Shown here: positions 1 through 11,250 of the stretch, piece after piece
Layout: every line of letters begins with the position of its first letter
Position numbering within the stretch: position 1 is the stretch's first letter
Assembly (NCBI GenBank): GCA_026225945.1
Contig: JAMJFZ010002594.1
Location: forward strand, 1,221,501-1,285,500
DNA: 64,000 nt
Origin: Cricetomys ansorgei
Lineage: Eukaryota > Chordata > Mammalia > Rodentia > Nesomyidae
Direction: 5' to 3'
Translations under genes and position numbers: made by a program
Notes under the pieces: generated by a model
The model's database searches: none
Seen by the model: only the letters and a program-made list of their open reading frames with translations
Told to the model about the DNA's origin: nothing

Positions 1-1409
1 AGGATGCTGTGTCTTTCGTCTGGAGGCCAAGGACTGGGATCCAGCCTGGCGACTCCAGCTCTGCCATCCGCAACCTTTCTGTGCCCCAATTTCCTTATCA
101 ATAAACAGGGTAATAAAAATACCCACCCACCAGTGCTGCTGTAAGGAGGACCAGGTACCAAGTGCCAGCACTGAGGAAGTCGTGTACTGGGTGCCCAGTA
201 CTCTGCCTGGTTCCTGGAGACTTCAGTGATTCTGCCAATGCCGGTGATGATGGACCTATAGACCGGGCTGTATCAGGTGCTGGGGATGGACTAGGGAAGA
301 CATCCGCCCAGGGGAGGTCCCCGGCCAAAAAGAGGTGCCCGGCAGGCAGGACAGCGTGGTTACCAGTCCCTGCCTGCTGCGGTGGGAGCCCAGAGCCGCT
401 GGCTTGAGGCTTCCTTGGGTGAGGAACCAGCTGTGAAGGAGCAGTCCGGCCACAAGGGTGGGAACAGTGCTGAGAGGTGGGGAACAGCAGGAGCGAAGAT
501 CCGGAGTTTGAAGCGGCCCCTGAGGAGGCGGCACAGAGGAGCTGCGGGTCTCCAGGTTGGTCAGAACTTTCTTCCCCGGTAGCCTGGTTTCAAGGCTCCA
601 TTTGCAGCCCCCTGCTGTGCTCCCAGCCAAGGGGCGGGTCATCCCCAGTGGGCTGCTGCCACCGGGAGCCCAGCCTGGCTGGCAGGCGCAGCTCCAGCGG
701 CCCCCACTCGGCACAGCTGGCGCCCCCGCCCTCCGAGGGCTGCTTCCTGCCCCTCCCTCCTCTCCTGGCTCCAGCTGTTTCTCGGCTGAGTTCTGTCCCT
801 GTCCCACACAGAACTCTGGGCAGAGCGAGGCTCTTCGGATGTTGCTGGGGGCTGTGCTCCCCGGGACGTAGAGGGAACCCTGCGTGGGTGGGATACACGC
901 TCCCAAGCAAACGGCCACTACCAGAACGGCTGTGTGACCAGGAGACTGAGGCCAGGGCGCCAGCACCCGAACCACTTCGGGTGACCTGAAGCCACAGGAG
1001 CCCGAGGGGGAGACCGGAGAGAAGGTACTGCACTCGGCTCTGAGTCCTGCAGAGGGCGGGGAGGGGCGCTGGCAGGGCCGGGAGCGCCTCTGCTAAGCGG
1101 GTGTGTGTCAGGAAAAGTTCCGAGCGTCGAATCAGATCTGGCATTTGTGAAAACCAGCATGGCCATCGCGGGTGCTTCCCCGAATCCAGCCTGAAGCTGA
1201 CTTGTCCCAAGCCACAACCACCTCCTCCCGTGACAGTTCAGTGGCTGCAGCAGAGGTTGTCTCCGGAGGGACGTAACTAAGTGCTGTTGGGTCTGTTTCT
1301 CTTTTCGTTTTTCTCATTACGGGCGAGCCAGGCAGCAATGGGCGCTTTATGGGATGCTTGTGCCTTTTGTATCGGTCCTGTGGGTACACTTCCTCAGGCA
1401 ACTCGATGC
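1..1409. other. Unique, moderately G/C-rich sequence; possible CMKLR1 promoter-proximal region
   Basis: No SINE is recognised here. Overlapping frames on both strands reflect G/C richness and show no domain. By the recalled size of mouse Cmklr1 (just under 40 kb, coding exon last) the first exon could fall near the start of this window. A GT donor-like site, gagagaag|gtactg, occurs at 1024-1025. This is treated as a hypothesis in the findings. Confidence 0.4.
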
Positions 1410-1702
1410 CTGTGTGCGTTTCCATGTGCGTGTGCTGGTGTGTACATGTGTAGCTGTGCATGTCAGACGTGGGTGCCTTCCTCTGTCACTCTGCTTACCA
1501 GAGGCCTTGAGCCAGGGTCTCTCACAGACCCAGAAGCCATTTTAGGTAGCCTGGCCACCAGGGAGCTCTAGGCATTGCCCCCAGGGCTGGGGTTACAGGC
1601 ACACGGCCATTCCCAGCTTTTGACACTGTTGCTGGGGATTTGAACTCGGGTCCTCAGCTTGCACAGCAAGAGCTCTTACCCAACGAGCCATCTCCCCATG
1701 CC
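1410..1702 (-). mobile_element. B4A/RSINE1-type SINE
   Basis: Read on the minus strand it begins with the tRNA-like head (reverse of gagccatctcccc at 1686-1698), then the B1-like part with the 'ggggttacaggcaca' block near 1590, and ends in a TG/CA-rich tail around 1410-1470. Diverged, so old. The subfamily name is from memory. Confidence 0.7.
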
Positions 1703-1735
1703 TTCACTACCTGCTTGAGAAACAGTAGATTTACA

Positions 1736-1885
1736 CTGGGTGTGGTGGTGCACACCTTTAGTCCCAGCACTCGGGAGGCAGGTGGATCTCTGGGAGTTCG
1801 AGGCCAGCCTGGTCTACAGAGAGAGTTCCCAGACCGTCAGAGGTACACAGTGGTCCTGTCTCCGACAACAACAAGAACAAAAGAT
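1736..1885 (+). mobile_element. B1 SINE
   Basis: It has the B1 core in order: a 'gtggtggtgcacacc' start (7SL-derived A-box region), 'cccagcactcgggaggcag', 'gaggccagcctggtctaca', then an A-rich tail near 1866-1885. Confidence 0.9.
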
Positions 1886-2058
1886 TTTTAATTATGCATA
1901 CACGTGTCAGTCTCTGTGGGGGTCTGTGCTCCAGGAGACGAGAGGCATCCACGTCCCCTGGAGCAGATGGTTGTGAACCACCATGTGGATGCTGGGGATT
2001 GAACCTGGGTCTCCTGGAAGAGCAGCCGGTGGTACTCTTCCGACTCATCTCCAGCCCC
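1886..2058 (-). mobile_element. B3/B2-family SINE
   Basis: The minus strand begins with the head (reverse of catctccagcccc at 2046-2058), then the 'gggtctcctggaagagcag' block near 2010 in reverse, and ends in a T-rich stretch on the plus strand near 1886. It abuts the B1 on its left. Confidence 0.85.
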
Positions 2059-2214
2059 TCACCACCCATCTTTAAGGCATGTGAGCTGCCTGGCCTTGGC
2101 AGTTTCTGCCTGCTGGCATTCCCCGTGACGTGACATAGGACTGCGATAGCCTTGAAGTCTCCCCGACACCGCGGCTTCCCGCCAGCTACCTGAGACACTT
2201 ACACTTGTGTCTCT

Positions 2215-2439
2215 ATTTTCTGATACAGGTTTTGTCACAGGGACCCTGGGCTCGCTGCCTAGGGTGTGCTGGCTGGCCAGTGAGCCCTGTGGCTACTCCT
2301 GCCTCCACCTCCCCAGCACTGGGATTACAAGGACGTACCACCTCATTCAGTTCTTTATGTGGGTTCTGGGTATTTGAACTCAAGTTCTCATGCTGGCAGA
2401 GCAAGCCATCGCTCACCCGAGGAGCCATCTCCAGCCCCC
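2215..2439 (-). mobile_element. B4A/RSINE1-type SINE
   Basis: It ends on the plus strand with gagccatctccagcccc (2423-2439), with 'cccagcactgggattacaa' near 2320 and a diverged B1-like arm on the left. It is the same class as the copies at 1410, 4014 and 4495. Confidence 0.75.
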
Positions 2440-2726
2440 ACTGTCCTCACTGATGCTGATTTTCTGTAGTTGGCCTGTGGCTCATTTGTTATCTCTGACT
2501 CCCCTGTGTAAGTCTGCCACGGTCATGTTTTCTTATTGATATCTAGAAGTTCTTTGCATATGGAAGACAGGATCCCTTTGGCCAAGCTCTCCTTTGAAAG
2601 TGTCACACTTCCTCTGCTTCTATCCTAAGGCTTTTACAATGTGGGAACTCTGGTACAGATCGTCACCACCTGCAGTGCCTCAGTGACTCGGAAGTGGCTC
2701 CTTGAGAGTTTGGTGTTCCCACTATG

Positions 2727-2785
2727 TGGCTCAGAGAGGGTGGATCACAGGTCTGAGGTCACACAGTGAGGAAGTGGTGGGAGAG
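2727..2785 (-). mobile_element. MIR SINE fragment
   Basis: The pattern 'ggctcagagaggg...ggtcacacagtgaggaagtgg' matches the reverse of the conserved MIR core (loss-of-function relic, pre-rodent). Short and diverged. Confidence 0.55.
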
Positions 2786-3454
2786 GCCTTGTGTTTGCTC
2801 TGTATCTTAAGAAAGACTGGATGTCCCTTTGCCTCCTGCTCCTTCCCCTTTCCAAGGGGATCTGTGGTTCTCGCTTCTGTCAAGGAAGGCGGGCTTGTCT
2901 CCCTGCCTCCCTGCTGAGGCGTGCCTGGCTCACAGTCAGGCTGCAGAAGGGGCTGGCTCAGCATTCTTGTCCCAGGGGTTTGGCTTACACTTGTGTCAGG
3001 CGTGGGAGGTCGGGTGTTATCTCCAAGAGCTGGGGGCGGTGGCTCTGGGCCCTCCTAACTCTTTAGGACTGGATGAGCCCCACACGGCCCTTTCCAGCTC
3101 AGCCCTTCTCCTGGTGGAGAAATCCCTTCACCACCATCACAACTCCATCCATACTGCCTTGTAACTGTCAATCATCTCGTCTGTCTCCTAGCAACCTGGG
3201 GCTAGGACAGTGTGCATTGGGTCCATGGAGAAGCTGGGCCCCAGTTTTACCATCTGCAGAATGGGCTGGGAGAGTGGACTGTAGTCCCATCTCTTGGATG
3301 TTTCATTATGAGTGACAGCTTTTCTGGACTCTTTTCCGTGGCCACACGATGAGGGTTCTAATAACACTCCCAGTGTGGAGATTAGAAATCCTGGGCCTTT
3401 GAAAGTTCCAAGGATAGACCTGCACGGACTCCGTAGGGCTAGTTACAGAGGTGG
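2786..3454. other. Unique sequence with a weak MIR-like patch
   Basis: No gene is supported. A 'cccagttttaccatctgcag' patch at 3240-3259 looks like the 3' half of a MIR. The open frames here lack domains. Confidence 0.4.
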
Positions 3455-3538
3455 GTTGGTGCCTCAGTTTCCACATCTATATGATGGGGGTTCTGAACAG
3501 GAGCTACCCTGTAGGATTTTCACAAAGGTAAAATGAGA
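3455..3538 (+). mobile_element. MIR SINE fragment
   Basis: 'cctcagtttccacatctat' followed by a short 'atgatggggg' and 'ggattttcacaaaggtaaaatgag' matches the 3' half of MIR. Confidence 0.6.
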
Positions 3539-3612
3539 AGTCTCAGCAGACGGTGATTCCTAGGCTCTGAACGTGATCTTGGCTCTCGGCCTCTGCTTGT
3601 GCTGTCCGCCTG

Positions 3613-4010
3613 GGGCACACACGTGTGCGCGTGCACGTGTATGCATCACGTGTGTGCGTGTATGTGTGCGTGGACGTGTACATGGTGCATGTGAGTGTGC
3701 ATGCACATGTGTGTGTGTACATGATGTGTGTGAGTGTGCGTGCACATGTATTCGTGTGTGTGTGTACCTGATGTGTGTGAGTGTGAGTTGCATGTGTGTA
3801 TACATAGTGTGTGTGTGTACATGGTGTGTGAGTGTGTACATGGTGTGTGAGTGTGCATGCACATGTGTGTGTACATGGTGTGTGAGTGTGTACATGGTGT
3901 GTGAGTGTGCATGCACATGTGTGTGTACATGGTGTGTGAGTGTGTACATGGTGTGTGAGTGTGCATGCACATGTGTGTGTACCTGGTGTGTGTGTGTACA
4001 TGTAGGGCCA
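3613..4010. repeat. TG-rich compound minisatellite with a 54-base period
   Basis: About 400 bases of TG/TACA/TGCA. From 3817 a 54-base unit starting gtacatggtgtgtgagtg recurs at 3871 and 3925 almost unchanged, each containing two 'catggtgtgtgagtgtg' half units. The long Cys/Val and His/Thr frames over it are artefacts of this repeat. It may have grown from the CA-rich tail of the adjoining minus-strand SINE. Confidence 0.95.
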
Positions 4011-4013
4011 GGG

Positions 4014-4255
4014 ATGGACCTCGGGTGCTGTTCCTCAGGAACCGTCCACCTTGCTCTTACTGTGAGCCCAGTGTGACGGGCAGACTAGACCGGCCAGCGA
4101 GCTCAGGGATCCTCCTGCCTCTGGCTCCCCAGCACCAGGGTTACAGGTGCACACTGCCATGGCAGGATTTCACACGGTTGCCGAAGCTCAGAGTCCGGCC
4201 CTCATGCTGACTGGGCAGGTGCTTCACCTACAGAGCCGTCTGTCTCCACAGACCC
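4014..4255 (-). mobile_element. B4A/RSINE1-type SINE
   Basis: The plus strand shows the reverse of a B4A-type element: 'cagggatggacc' near 4010, 'ctccccagcaccagggttac' near 4124, and a diverged head near 4220-4250. The left end merges with the TG minisatellite, which is the usual place for its CA-rich tail. Confidence 0.65.
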
Positions 4256-4494
4256 TGACATGGATTTCTTCACCGGCTATTAATGCTCAGGGCCCATGAA
4301 CATGAAAGAAAACAAAACATGCCTGTCCTCCCCTAAGCTTTGGACACTGGTGCCGTTGTGACGGCTGTCAGTTATGGGGTTCTGGGTCGGCCCTGAACTT
4401 GGGTCAGAATAATGGTGGGGGCTTCTTCCCCTCCTGTGTGTGAGGGGCGGTGTCCAGAGGCCAGAGCAGGACACTGAGTAGATCCTTGTCACTG

Positions 4495-4717
4495 TCCACC
4501 TTGCTACCTCGAGACGAGGTCTCTAATTGAACCGGCAAGAACCGGCAGCTCACCATTTTGACTAGACAGGATGCCCAGAAAGCTCCCAGAATACACCTGT
4601 CTTCACCCCTCAGTGCCAGGGTTACAGTCACACACCGTCATGCCGGCTTTTAACGTGGGTTCTGGGGGTTTGAACTTGGGTCCTTTTGCTTACAGAGCAA
4701 GCCATCTCCCCAGCCCT
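4495..4717 (-). mobile_element. B4A/RSINE1-type SINE
   Basis: It ends with gcaagccatctccccagccc at 4698-4717 and contains 'cagtgccagggttacagtc' near 4612, with a diverged left arm. Confidence 0.75.
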
Positions 4718-5444
4718 CACGGGTGTTTCTTACAGCTCAGAGTGAATCAGGCTCTCTGAGGGTGACCTGGGGCATCTATGCCCCAAACGGGCTCCTCGGA
4801 GGCTTTGAAGCCCTTCGCACTTGAGAACGGCCGACGGGGCGCTGAGAGCTTTTCTGTTTCGCCGTCTGTCCAGGATTCTGATCTTTGCTGTGCACTTGCT
4901 TTTCTTTTTCCTTCCTAAGCAGATATCCGCAGACCTCTGTGAAGCCACAATGCTCTGTGTCAGCAACTGGGGGCCAGGAGGCTGGGAGGAGAAGTGAAAC
5001 TGTCTTCTGGGACAAGCACATCAGATCGCACAGGTCACCCCGGGGTGGGGGCGTGGCGGCCGCTTTACGCTACAGGAAAGTGGACAGGAAGATGACACCT
5101 GAAAACCAAGGAGAGAGCCGTCCCTCCCCGAGACAGAAGGGTGGCCCACCGGCCTCCCTCGGAGAGGCTCCACGGTCTGTGAGGAGGGCTGCAGACGGCA
5201 AACCTACGCTTAGGTCCTAAGAGAGGAATGTTCTAGACCGTTTCTGGACTTGTGTGACCGCAGAGAGGCCTTCCCACTCTCTGGCTATCGCTGTATCCCC
5301 TGCAGCAGGAGACACACGCTGAAGGCCGTGGGTTTAGACGTGGCGCTGTCGAGTAGGACACGCAGCGTACTGTCCCAAACACGACAGAGACAGCACAAGG
5401 CAGTAGTTTTTATCTTCTCCCTCTCTCTGATCTTAATTTTCTTT
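4718..5444. other. Unique sequence without recognised features
   Basis: I see no repeat, splice-bounded exon or domain here. There is a small CpG-containing patch at 5045-5070 (gcgtggcggccgctttacgc). The frames are short and uninformative. Confidence 0.4.
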
Positions 5445-5540
5445 TCACAAGTCTTACCGTGTTTCCTAGGCTGTCTCTGAACTCCCCGGCTTAAGCAATC
5501 CTCCTGCCTCAGACAGAGTGCCTGGCATGGCCGGCAGACA
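5445..5540 (-). mobile_element. Diverged B1-like SINE fragment
   Basis: The order 'caagtcttaccgtgtttcctaggctg', 'gaactccccggcttaagcaatcctcctgcctc' and 'gtgcctggcatggccgg' matches a reversed, old B1-type monomer without a clear tail. It could be a proto-B1. Confidence 0.5.
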
Positions 5541-7517
5541 CCGCAAAGCCTGGCTTAGGAAGGTATTTCTGAGCGGAGGGTCCCCTGCCCTAGTGATTCA
5601 GTGGCCCAGCTTGCAGCCCCTCTCTCGCCTCTGGTGGCATCCCTGTGGCCCCAGTGGTGGATGGGAAGGTGTGAAGGTACACACTTGTGTCTGACCACCT
5701 TGACTGTGAAGCAAGTATGCATGGCTTTGGGCACATGAGATCTAGGCTGGTGTGTTGCAAAGGATGCTGGGATTTGTAGTCGGCTGTGTTGCAAAGGATG
5801 CTGGCATTTCGGTGAGGGCTGATCTTGTCCAGCCGCATCTGTGTCTGAGTCAGAAGAAGGGACCTTTATGGACAGGTAGCCGTCCCTGCCACAGTTGTGG
5901 GGGCCCTTGGTGCTCTTCCTGTCTTCGCTGTTCTCACAGTGGTTTGGACCACTATGCTCAAGGCAACAGATCCTTCTGGAATGTGGGCAATGGCTGTTCT
6001 CGTTTCTTTCCAGAAAAAGGTGTTAAAGAGTGGACTCTCTTCACATCCATCTTCTCTTCACTCCCTCCACACCCTGTGTCAAAAGGCCCCAGGTTAGGAC
6101 AACCGCCTTATGAGAGAGGAAGGTAGAGATCAGAGAGGGAAAGGGACTCCCTCCGAGTCACACGGCTCATAACTTCTATGTGAATTCAGGAAACCTTACT
6201 CGTGTCTGAGGGTTGTAGAGGGACACTTGGAATTTTTATGCTAAGAAAAGCTTTTTGGTTTAACTGACTTGTCACTAGAGGTTCGTGTTCCCGCCCCAGC
6301 TGTGGTAGAGTTGTTTACGAGTTGGGATTGGAATGCTTGATGCAGGTGGCTGTAATTTGGTTGGGTGCAGTCGTTCTGGCACCTGTAGCTTGTCTTTGGG
6401 ATTGCGTGCCGCAGGGGTTTATGGGAACTTTCAGCTTAGGGCATAAAAGATCTGAAGCCTGGAGAGTCGGGGTGGGCGTTGGTTGGTGGTTCCTCGGCTG
6501 GGTTGCTGTCGTTGGTGAGATAATTCCTAAGGGAACAAAGGTTGGAGAGATTCGAGCTTAGGACAGCCTAAAAAGAGGCTGTGAAGATTTCTATCTTTCT
6601 CTCTAGATCAAGGCCACTTGTAAAAGCGGTGAAGATTTCTATCTTTTCTTCCTCGTTCCCTAAATCGAGGGTAAAAGATGGTAGCACTCTGCTCCAGCTT
6701 CTGGTTTCAGACGATAGTGGGATCAGCTTCTCTTGGAATCTCAGCATTTTTGCAGCAAAGGTCACAGGTGAGACCGGAAGAGAGTGGATATCTCCGCGCT
6801 GACGGCTGGAACGGAGAGGCAGTGGGTTTTCACGGTGCTGTCACCGAGAGAAACGCTCACCACAGAAGTCAACGGTTGGCAGTGGCCAGAGACCCCGGAG
6901 CCAGCTGCTCCGGGTTCAGCTCCCAGCCTTGCCCTTGTCCTCCTCATCCCAGCTGAGGACACGCGGAGGGCAGGGCACGTGCCTCACTGAGGAAGCGTGA
7001 GTTTTGAAATATGCTCGGGCGGAGCTGAGCAGCCTTTGGCTCCGGTCTGGCCCTGAGTCTGGGCTCTGGTGGGGGGCGACTGGGCGTCCGCATGTTATGG
7101 AAATGCTGGAAGTTACCCAGAGCTGAGTCAGCGGGGCTCAGAATCACTTCTGCTTTCTTGGGGTGCAGGTTCTGAGATCTCTGCCCCGGCTGGCGATGAG
7201 TTCTTGTGCAAAGAGGTGGGTGGCCAGGGAGGTTGGTACAGAGGATGGCGGGCACGCCCGGTGTTCCCGTGTGAATCACAGCCCGACAGGGGCAGTGCAC
7301 GCATGGGAGAGCCTGCCGGGCAACGGTTCTGGCCCAGCTCCGGGACTCGGTCTCTCCTCTGAGTTGTTTTGGTGGTTGTGCTCTTTGGCCTGTTGTCCGT
7401 GCTCAGCAAGTGGCCCAGGGTCGTGGTTAAGGACAGGTGTCCAAAGCTCATTCCTGTTGTACGAACAGAATCTCCAAGTCCCTTTGTGTGAGAAGGATGA
7501 GTTCAGGTGCCACCCGC
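5541..7517. other. Mostly unique sequence with two short local duplications
   Basis: A 25-base block (tgtgttgcaaaggatgctgg...) at about 5752 recurs at about 5786. A 'gaagatttctatcttt' block at 6580 recurs at 6630. No SINE or coding signature is recognised elsewhere in the stretch; frames at 6322-7362 show no family. Confidence 0.4.
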
Positions 7518-7775
7518 GTCCTGTCTGTTACTGTGACAAGCGCCCTGACCAAAAGCAACTGAGGAGAGGAATGGCCACAGTCCATCGCCGAGGGGAGGTC
7601 AAGGCAGGAACTAGAGCAGCTAGTCACGTCACAGCACAGTCGGCAGAGAGAGTAAAGCCATTCTTGCTGTCTGCATGCTCGCACAGTGGGCTGGGTCTTC
7701 CCACATCAGTGGGCACTCAGGACCACGTCCACAGACATGTCCACAGGCCAAGCTGGCCTAGACAGCTCCTCGTTA
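7518..7775 (+). mobile_element. Rodent medium-reiteration repeat fragment (RMER1-like)
   Basis: The left end 'ctgttactgtgacaagcg' followed by 'ccctgaccaaaagcaactg' matches a common rodent interspersed repeat that starts with a 'gctgtgataaa...gaccaaaagcaact' motif. The rest is diverged. The family name is tentative. Confidence 0.45.
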
Positions 7776-7785
7776 GGATTTTCTC

Positions 7786-8015
7786 GGGGATGAAGAGGTG
7801 CCCAGCCGTTAAGAGTGCATCCCAGCCTCGCAGAGGACCTTAGTATGGTTCCTAGTATCCACGCCAGACGGTTCGCAACCACCTACAACTCCAGCTCCAG
7901 GACGATCCGGAACCTCCGGCCGTGGGAGACACTGTCCTAGGGCGTGTGTGTGTGCGTGCATGTGTGTGCATGCCCACACTCGTGCATGGGTGTGACACAT
8001 ACAATTAAAAATCTA
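7786..8015 (+). mobile_element. B3-type SINE
   Basis: Head 'ggatgaagaggtgcccagcc', then 'agccgttaagagtgcatcc', 'ctacaactccagctccagg', a TG-rich section near 7945 and the end 'acatacaattaaaaatc'. Full length but diverged. Confidence 0.8.
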
Positions 8016-8889
8016 AGACAGACAAAAACCAAAATCTCTTCCCAAGGTTAGCAGTCATATCTAACCAATGAGTAGCAAGCAGATCAGCTTTGGGAGTACA
8101 TGCCCTTACCCCCTACCCCAGCCTTCAGAATTCCTGATATTTCCCCCAACTGTCAAGTGACATTTTGCTGTGTAAGAACAGACATGTTGATTCTGGGGAC
8201 CAGGCTGCTGGCATCTTTGTAGGACCCTCAGGGCAACGCCAAGTGTTGAAAGTTCTGGGCTATTTCCCTTCCTTGTGATTGGTTCTGAGGAGCACAGCAT
8301 GGACCAATGAGCACAGATGTGGGTGTGGCCTGGTGTAAGAAGTCTCAGGTCTGTTCTCAGCCCTGGATGTAGGAGCCACCCAGGTGGGTTCAGGTCCCTG
8401 CCTTAGTGTGGGAGCTGCCGACTGCAGGTGGCTGTGCTGCTGTGGAAGGCAGTAAGTCCCCACAGGGCTGCTGGGATTGCAGGAGGTACCCAGCGTGCAG
8501 TACCTGGGCCCCCGCAGAGGCTCAGCATGGTCACACAAGTCCGTGCATCCCCTCACTCTTTGGTTGGGTCTCTCTGTGCCAGGCACAGGTAATCTCCACA
8601 CATGACATGCCCCTGTGTCGGCTCCGTGCCGGCTCTGTGCCGGTAGCCAAGTTTGCTGGTCAATGAGGTCCCAACTGGGATGGGAACCAACTGCCTGGTC
8701 AGGCCTGTTCTCTGATGCTCGGGCTCTGAGACAGCTGCAGAGAATCTCTGTCTCCTCAGTGCAAGAGCCTGCAGCTCCAGGGTCTGCGGCCAGTGTGACT
8801 GTCTCCTCGGCCCTGCCCAGCCCCTTCTCAGGAGCAGACCCCAGGGCCTTTTGCTCGAGAGATAACTCAGAGCCACGCCTCAACCTCAG
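8016..8889. other. Unique sequence without recognised features
   Basis: Frames on both strands across 8106-8932 have no domain, signal peptide or splice bounds that I can recognise. Nothing else is seen. Confidence 0.4.
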
Positions 8890-8995
8890 CTTATTTTTCT
8901 TTTTTCAGGGACTGGGGGCAGGCCCATCTTGAGATCCTTCTGCCTCAGCTTCCTGAGTGGCAGGGATTGAAGACCGAGCCACAAGGCCCAGTCCT
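8890..8995 (-). mobile_element. Old B1-like SINE fragment
   Basis: A T-rich start (ttatttttcttttttcag) followed by 'gagatccttctgcctcagct' and 'tcctgagtggcagggattga' is the reversed order of a diverged 7SL-derived SINE. Confidence 0.5.
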
Positions 8996-11091
8996 CTGGG
9001 GCTCTTAACACCACTTAGCACCAGCACCACTTAACACCAGCACTTTTAACACCTCTGCTCCACTCCGTTGGCTAAGGCCAGTCTCAGGAGAGGAAACAGA
9101 GAGGACCTCTCGATGGGAGGAATGGCTGGTGTGCGGTGTCCCGGGCTATTAGAGTAACTTTAAGGCTGTCAACCTTTGGTTAAGTTCAAGACTTTATCTT
9201 AAACCCTGTGATGATGATGTCACCTGAGAACCACTTTACCACCTGAGCTTGTCCACGCTCCCCTTTCTCAGATGGGAAAAGGGAGCTGAAAGCATCCTTT
9301 CTTGGGCATCTACTAAGCACCTGCTTTGCTATATGCTCACAGCAGGGGATGCAGGAGGAGCCAACCCTGTCTGAGGAGCTCCTCGCTGCATAGGAATCCA
9401 GCTGAGTAAGGAGACCAGAAGACCAGCTTTCCTACTGGGGAGCTTGGAGCACACCACTCCCCGGGGTGGGAGCACCATCCACCCATTTGGCAAGGCAAGT
9501 GCGTGCTTTTTTTGACCAAGAACAAATTGTTAACGGCATTCACACTGGTGTCTGCTGGAGATACTTGGTAGCCAAGGGCCGGAGAAGCAAAGAGGAGATA
9601 GATTTCACTGAAAGCCAGGAAACAAGCACTCAGACAGGAAGCCTGCCTTTGAGCTGGATTCAAAGCATGAACTGGCCCCGGGTTGCCTGAAGGAACATTG
9701 GCAGGGGTAGGAGACTGGAAGCAGAGACGGAGCATGGATGGGGAGTTGAAGGCCCATGAATATGGGGAGTGTGGTAGAATGGGCAGGGAGAGTCTGCAGG
9801 CTCTGTATGGCATTGAAGGTCCCGCCCAGTTTCCTGGGTGGCCTGACATGCTCCGTTTTGCCAGCACAGTATACCCGCCCTCCTCAAACTCAGTGCTTAC
9901 ATTCGAAGTTTCGAAATTGAAGATTCCAGACAACCAGAATTAATTGAGTTTGAGATTTGAAGGCTGCAGAAGAGCTTGTAGTCTGGCGCTTTATGTCCTG
10001 GGTTGTTTTCCCATGAGCCCTGCAGGGTGTGTGTGTGTGTACATGTATGTACACACGTGCAGTGGGGGGGGGGGTGCAGCCGCAGAGACCAGGAGGGCTG
10101 GATGCACATTAGAGGGGGGGTTTAGGATGTGAACCCTGTCCTGCCTGCGGTGTTTGGTGGTTCCTTCCTGGCAGAGGCAGGCTCTGCTGTGGCCACACAG
10201 GCCCAGCTGGCATCATGGGGTCCCGTCAAAGGGAAGGAGACCAAACCACAGGAGGAGCCACTCTTGAGGGAGTGTGGGCAAGTTTAGTTTCTTTCATGAC
10301 AGCTGGGACTCCCGGGGGCTCCTCCCTGTCAGGGATCTGGGTCATGGAGAAAAGAAAGTCTTTCCAGTGTTGTCTGAAGGGATAGCCACCTCTAGGCCCA
10401 GATCCTGACCAGTGTCACCTCTTTCCTTCAAAGTCACACCGTGGGACTGGCTACCTCAGACTGTTCCTACAGCATCTTTACAGGAGGGAGCATATGGTCC
10501 TCCTTTACAGTCAGGGAAACTGAGGCCCAGACAGGTTGTATGCTTATTCTTCCTCCATTCTCTAACTCACAACATCTTAATTAGCCAAACACAGGGATAC
10601 CCTGTCTACGCTCCCAGTCACGGTCTTCGCTGCCAGCCTAGACTCTCAGAGCCTGGGGACCAAAGTAGCTCTTCAGTGGCATCTTGCCTTCCTCAGCAGG
10701 CATGACAGTGGGCACTTGGAGGGAAAGAGTGCCGGCCTGACTGGCGCGGGGAGAAGAGAGCTTTACCCCGTCCTAAGGTGCGTGAGAAGATGGACGAGAT
10801 GGTTAGCGTTCACTGAAGGAGTGTATTGAGGCAGCCTCAGTATCCCCATCTGAGAAATGAGTTGTGACAGAGATTTGGGAGGATTTATGGGCAGAAATCA
10901 TCTTTCAAGAATTACTAATTAATATTTTGTATTTTCCATAGCTCCTCCTAAGAGGTTGGAACTGGGGAAGTGGGAATCCATCCTAATCACAAGAATGCAG
11001 GCTGCTGCCCCTGAACGCTTGGCTTTGGTACTTTGTAGGTAGCTTACCTCAGAAGTGCTTGCTTTTAAAAAAAGAAAGAAACAAATAAAAA
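8996..11091. other. Unique sequence with weak MIR-like patches
   Basis: MIR/L2-like motifs occur near 9300-9355 ('ctactaagcacctgctttgc') and 10505-10540 ('gtcagggaaactgaggccca'). A TG run with a 12-base G run lies at 10028-10074. An A/T-rich patch sits at 10900-10935. No gene is supported. Confidence 0.4.
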
Positions 11092-11250
11092 CGTGGTGGT
11101 GACCCATGTCTTTAACTCCAGCACTCAGGAGGCAAAGGCAGGCGGATCTCTGTGAGTTCAAGGCCAGCCTGGTCTACAGAGTGAGTTCCAGGACAGCCAG
11201 AGTTACAACAGGGAAACCTTGTCTTGAAAAAACAAAACAAAAAAAAGCTT
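11092..11250 (+). mobile_element. B1 SINE
   Basis: Full order: 'cgtggtggtgacccatg', 'ctccagcactcaggaggca', 'aggccagcctggtctacaga', 'gagttccaggacagccagag', 'cttgtcttgaaaaaacaaaa' tail. Close to the B1 consensus. Confidence 0.92.
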
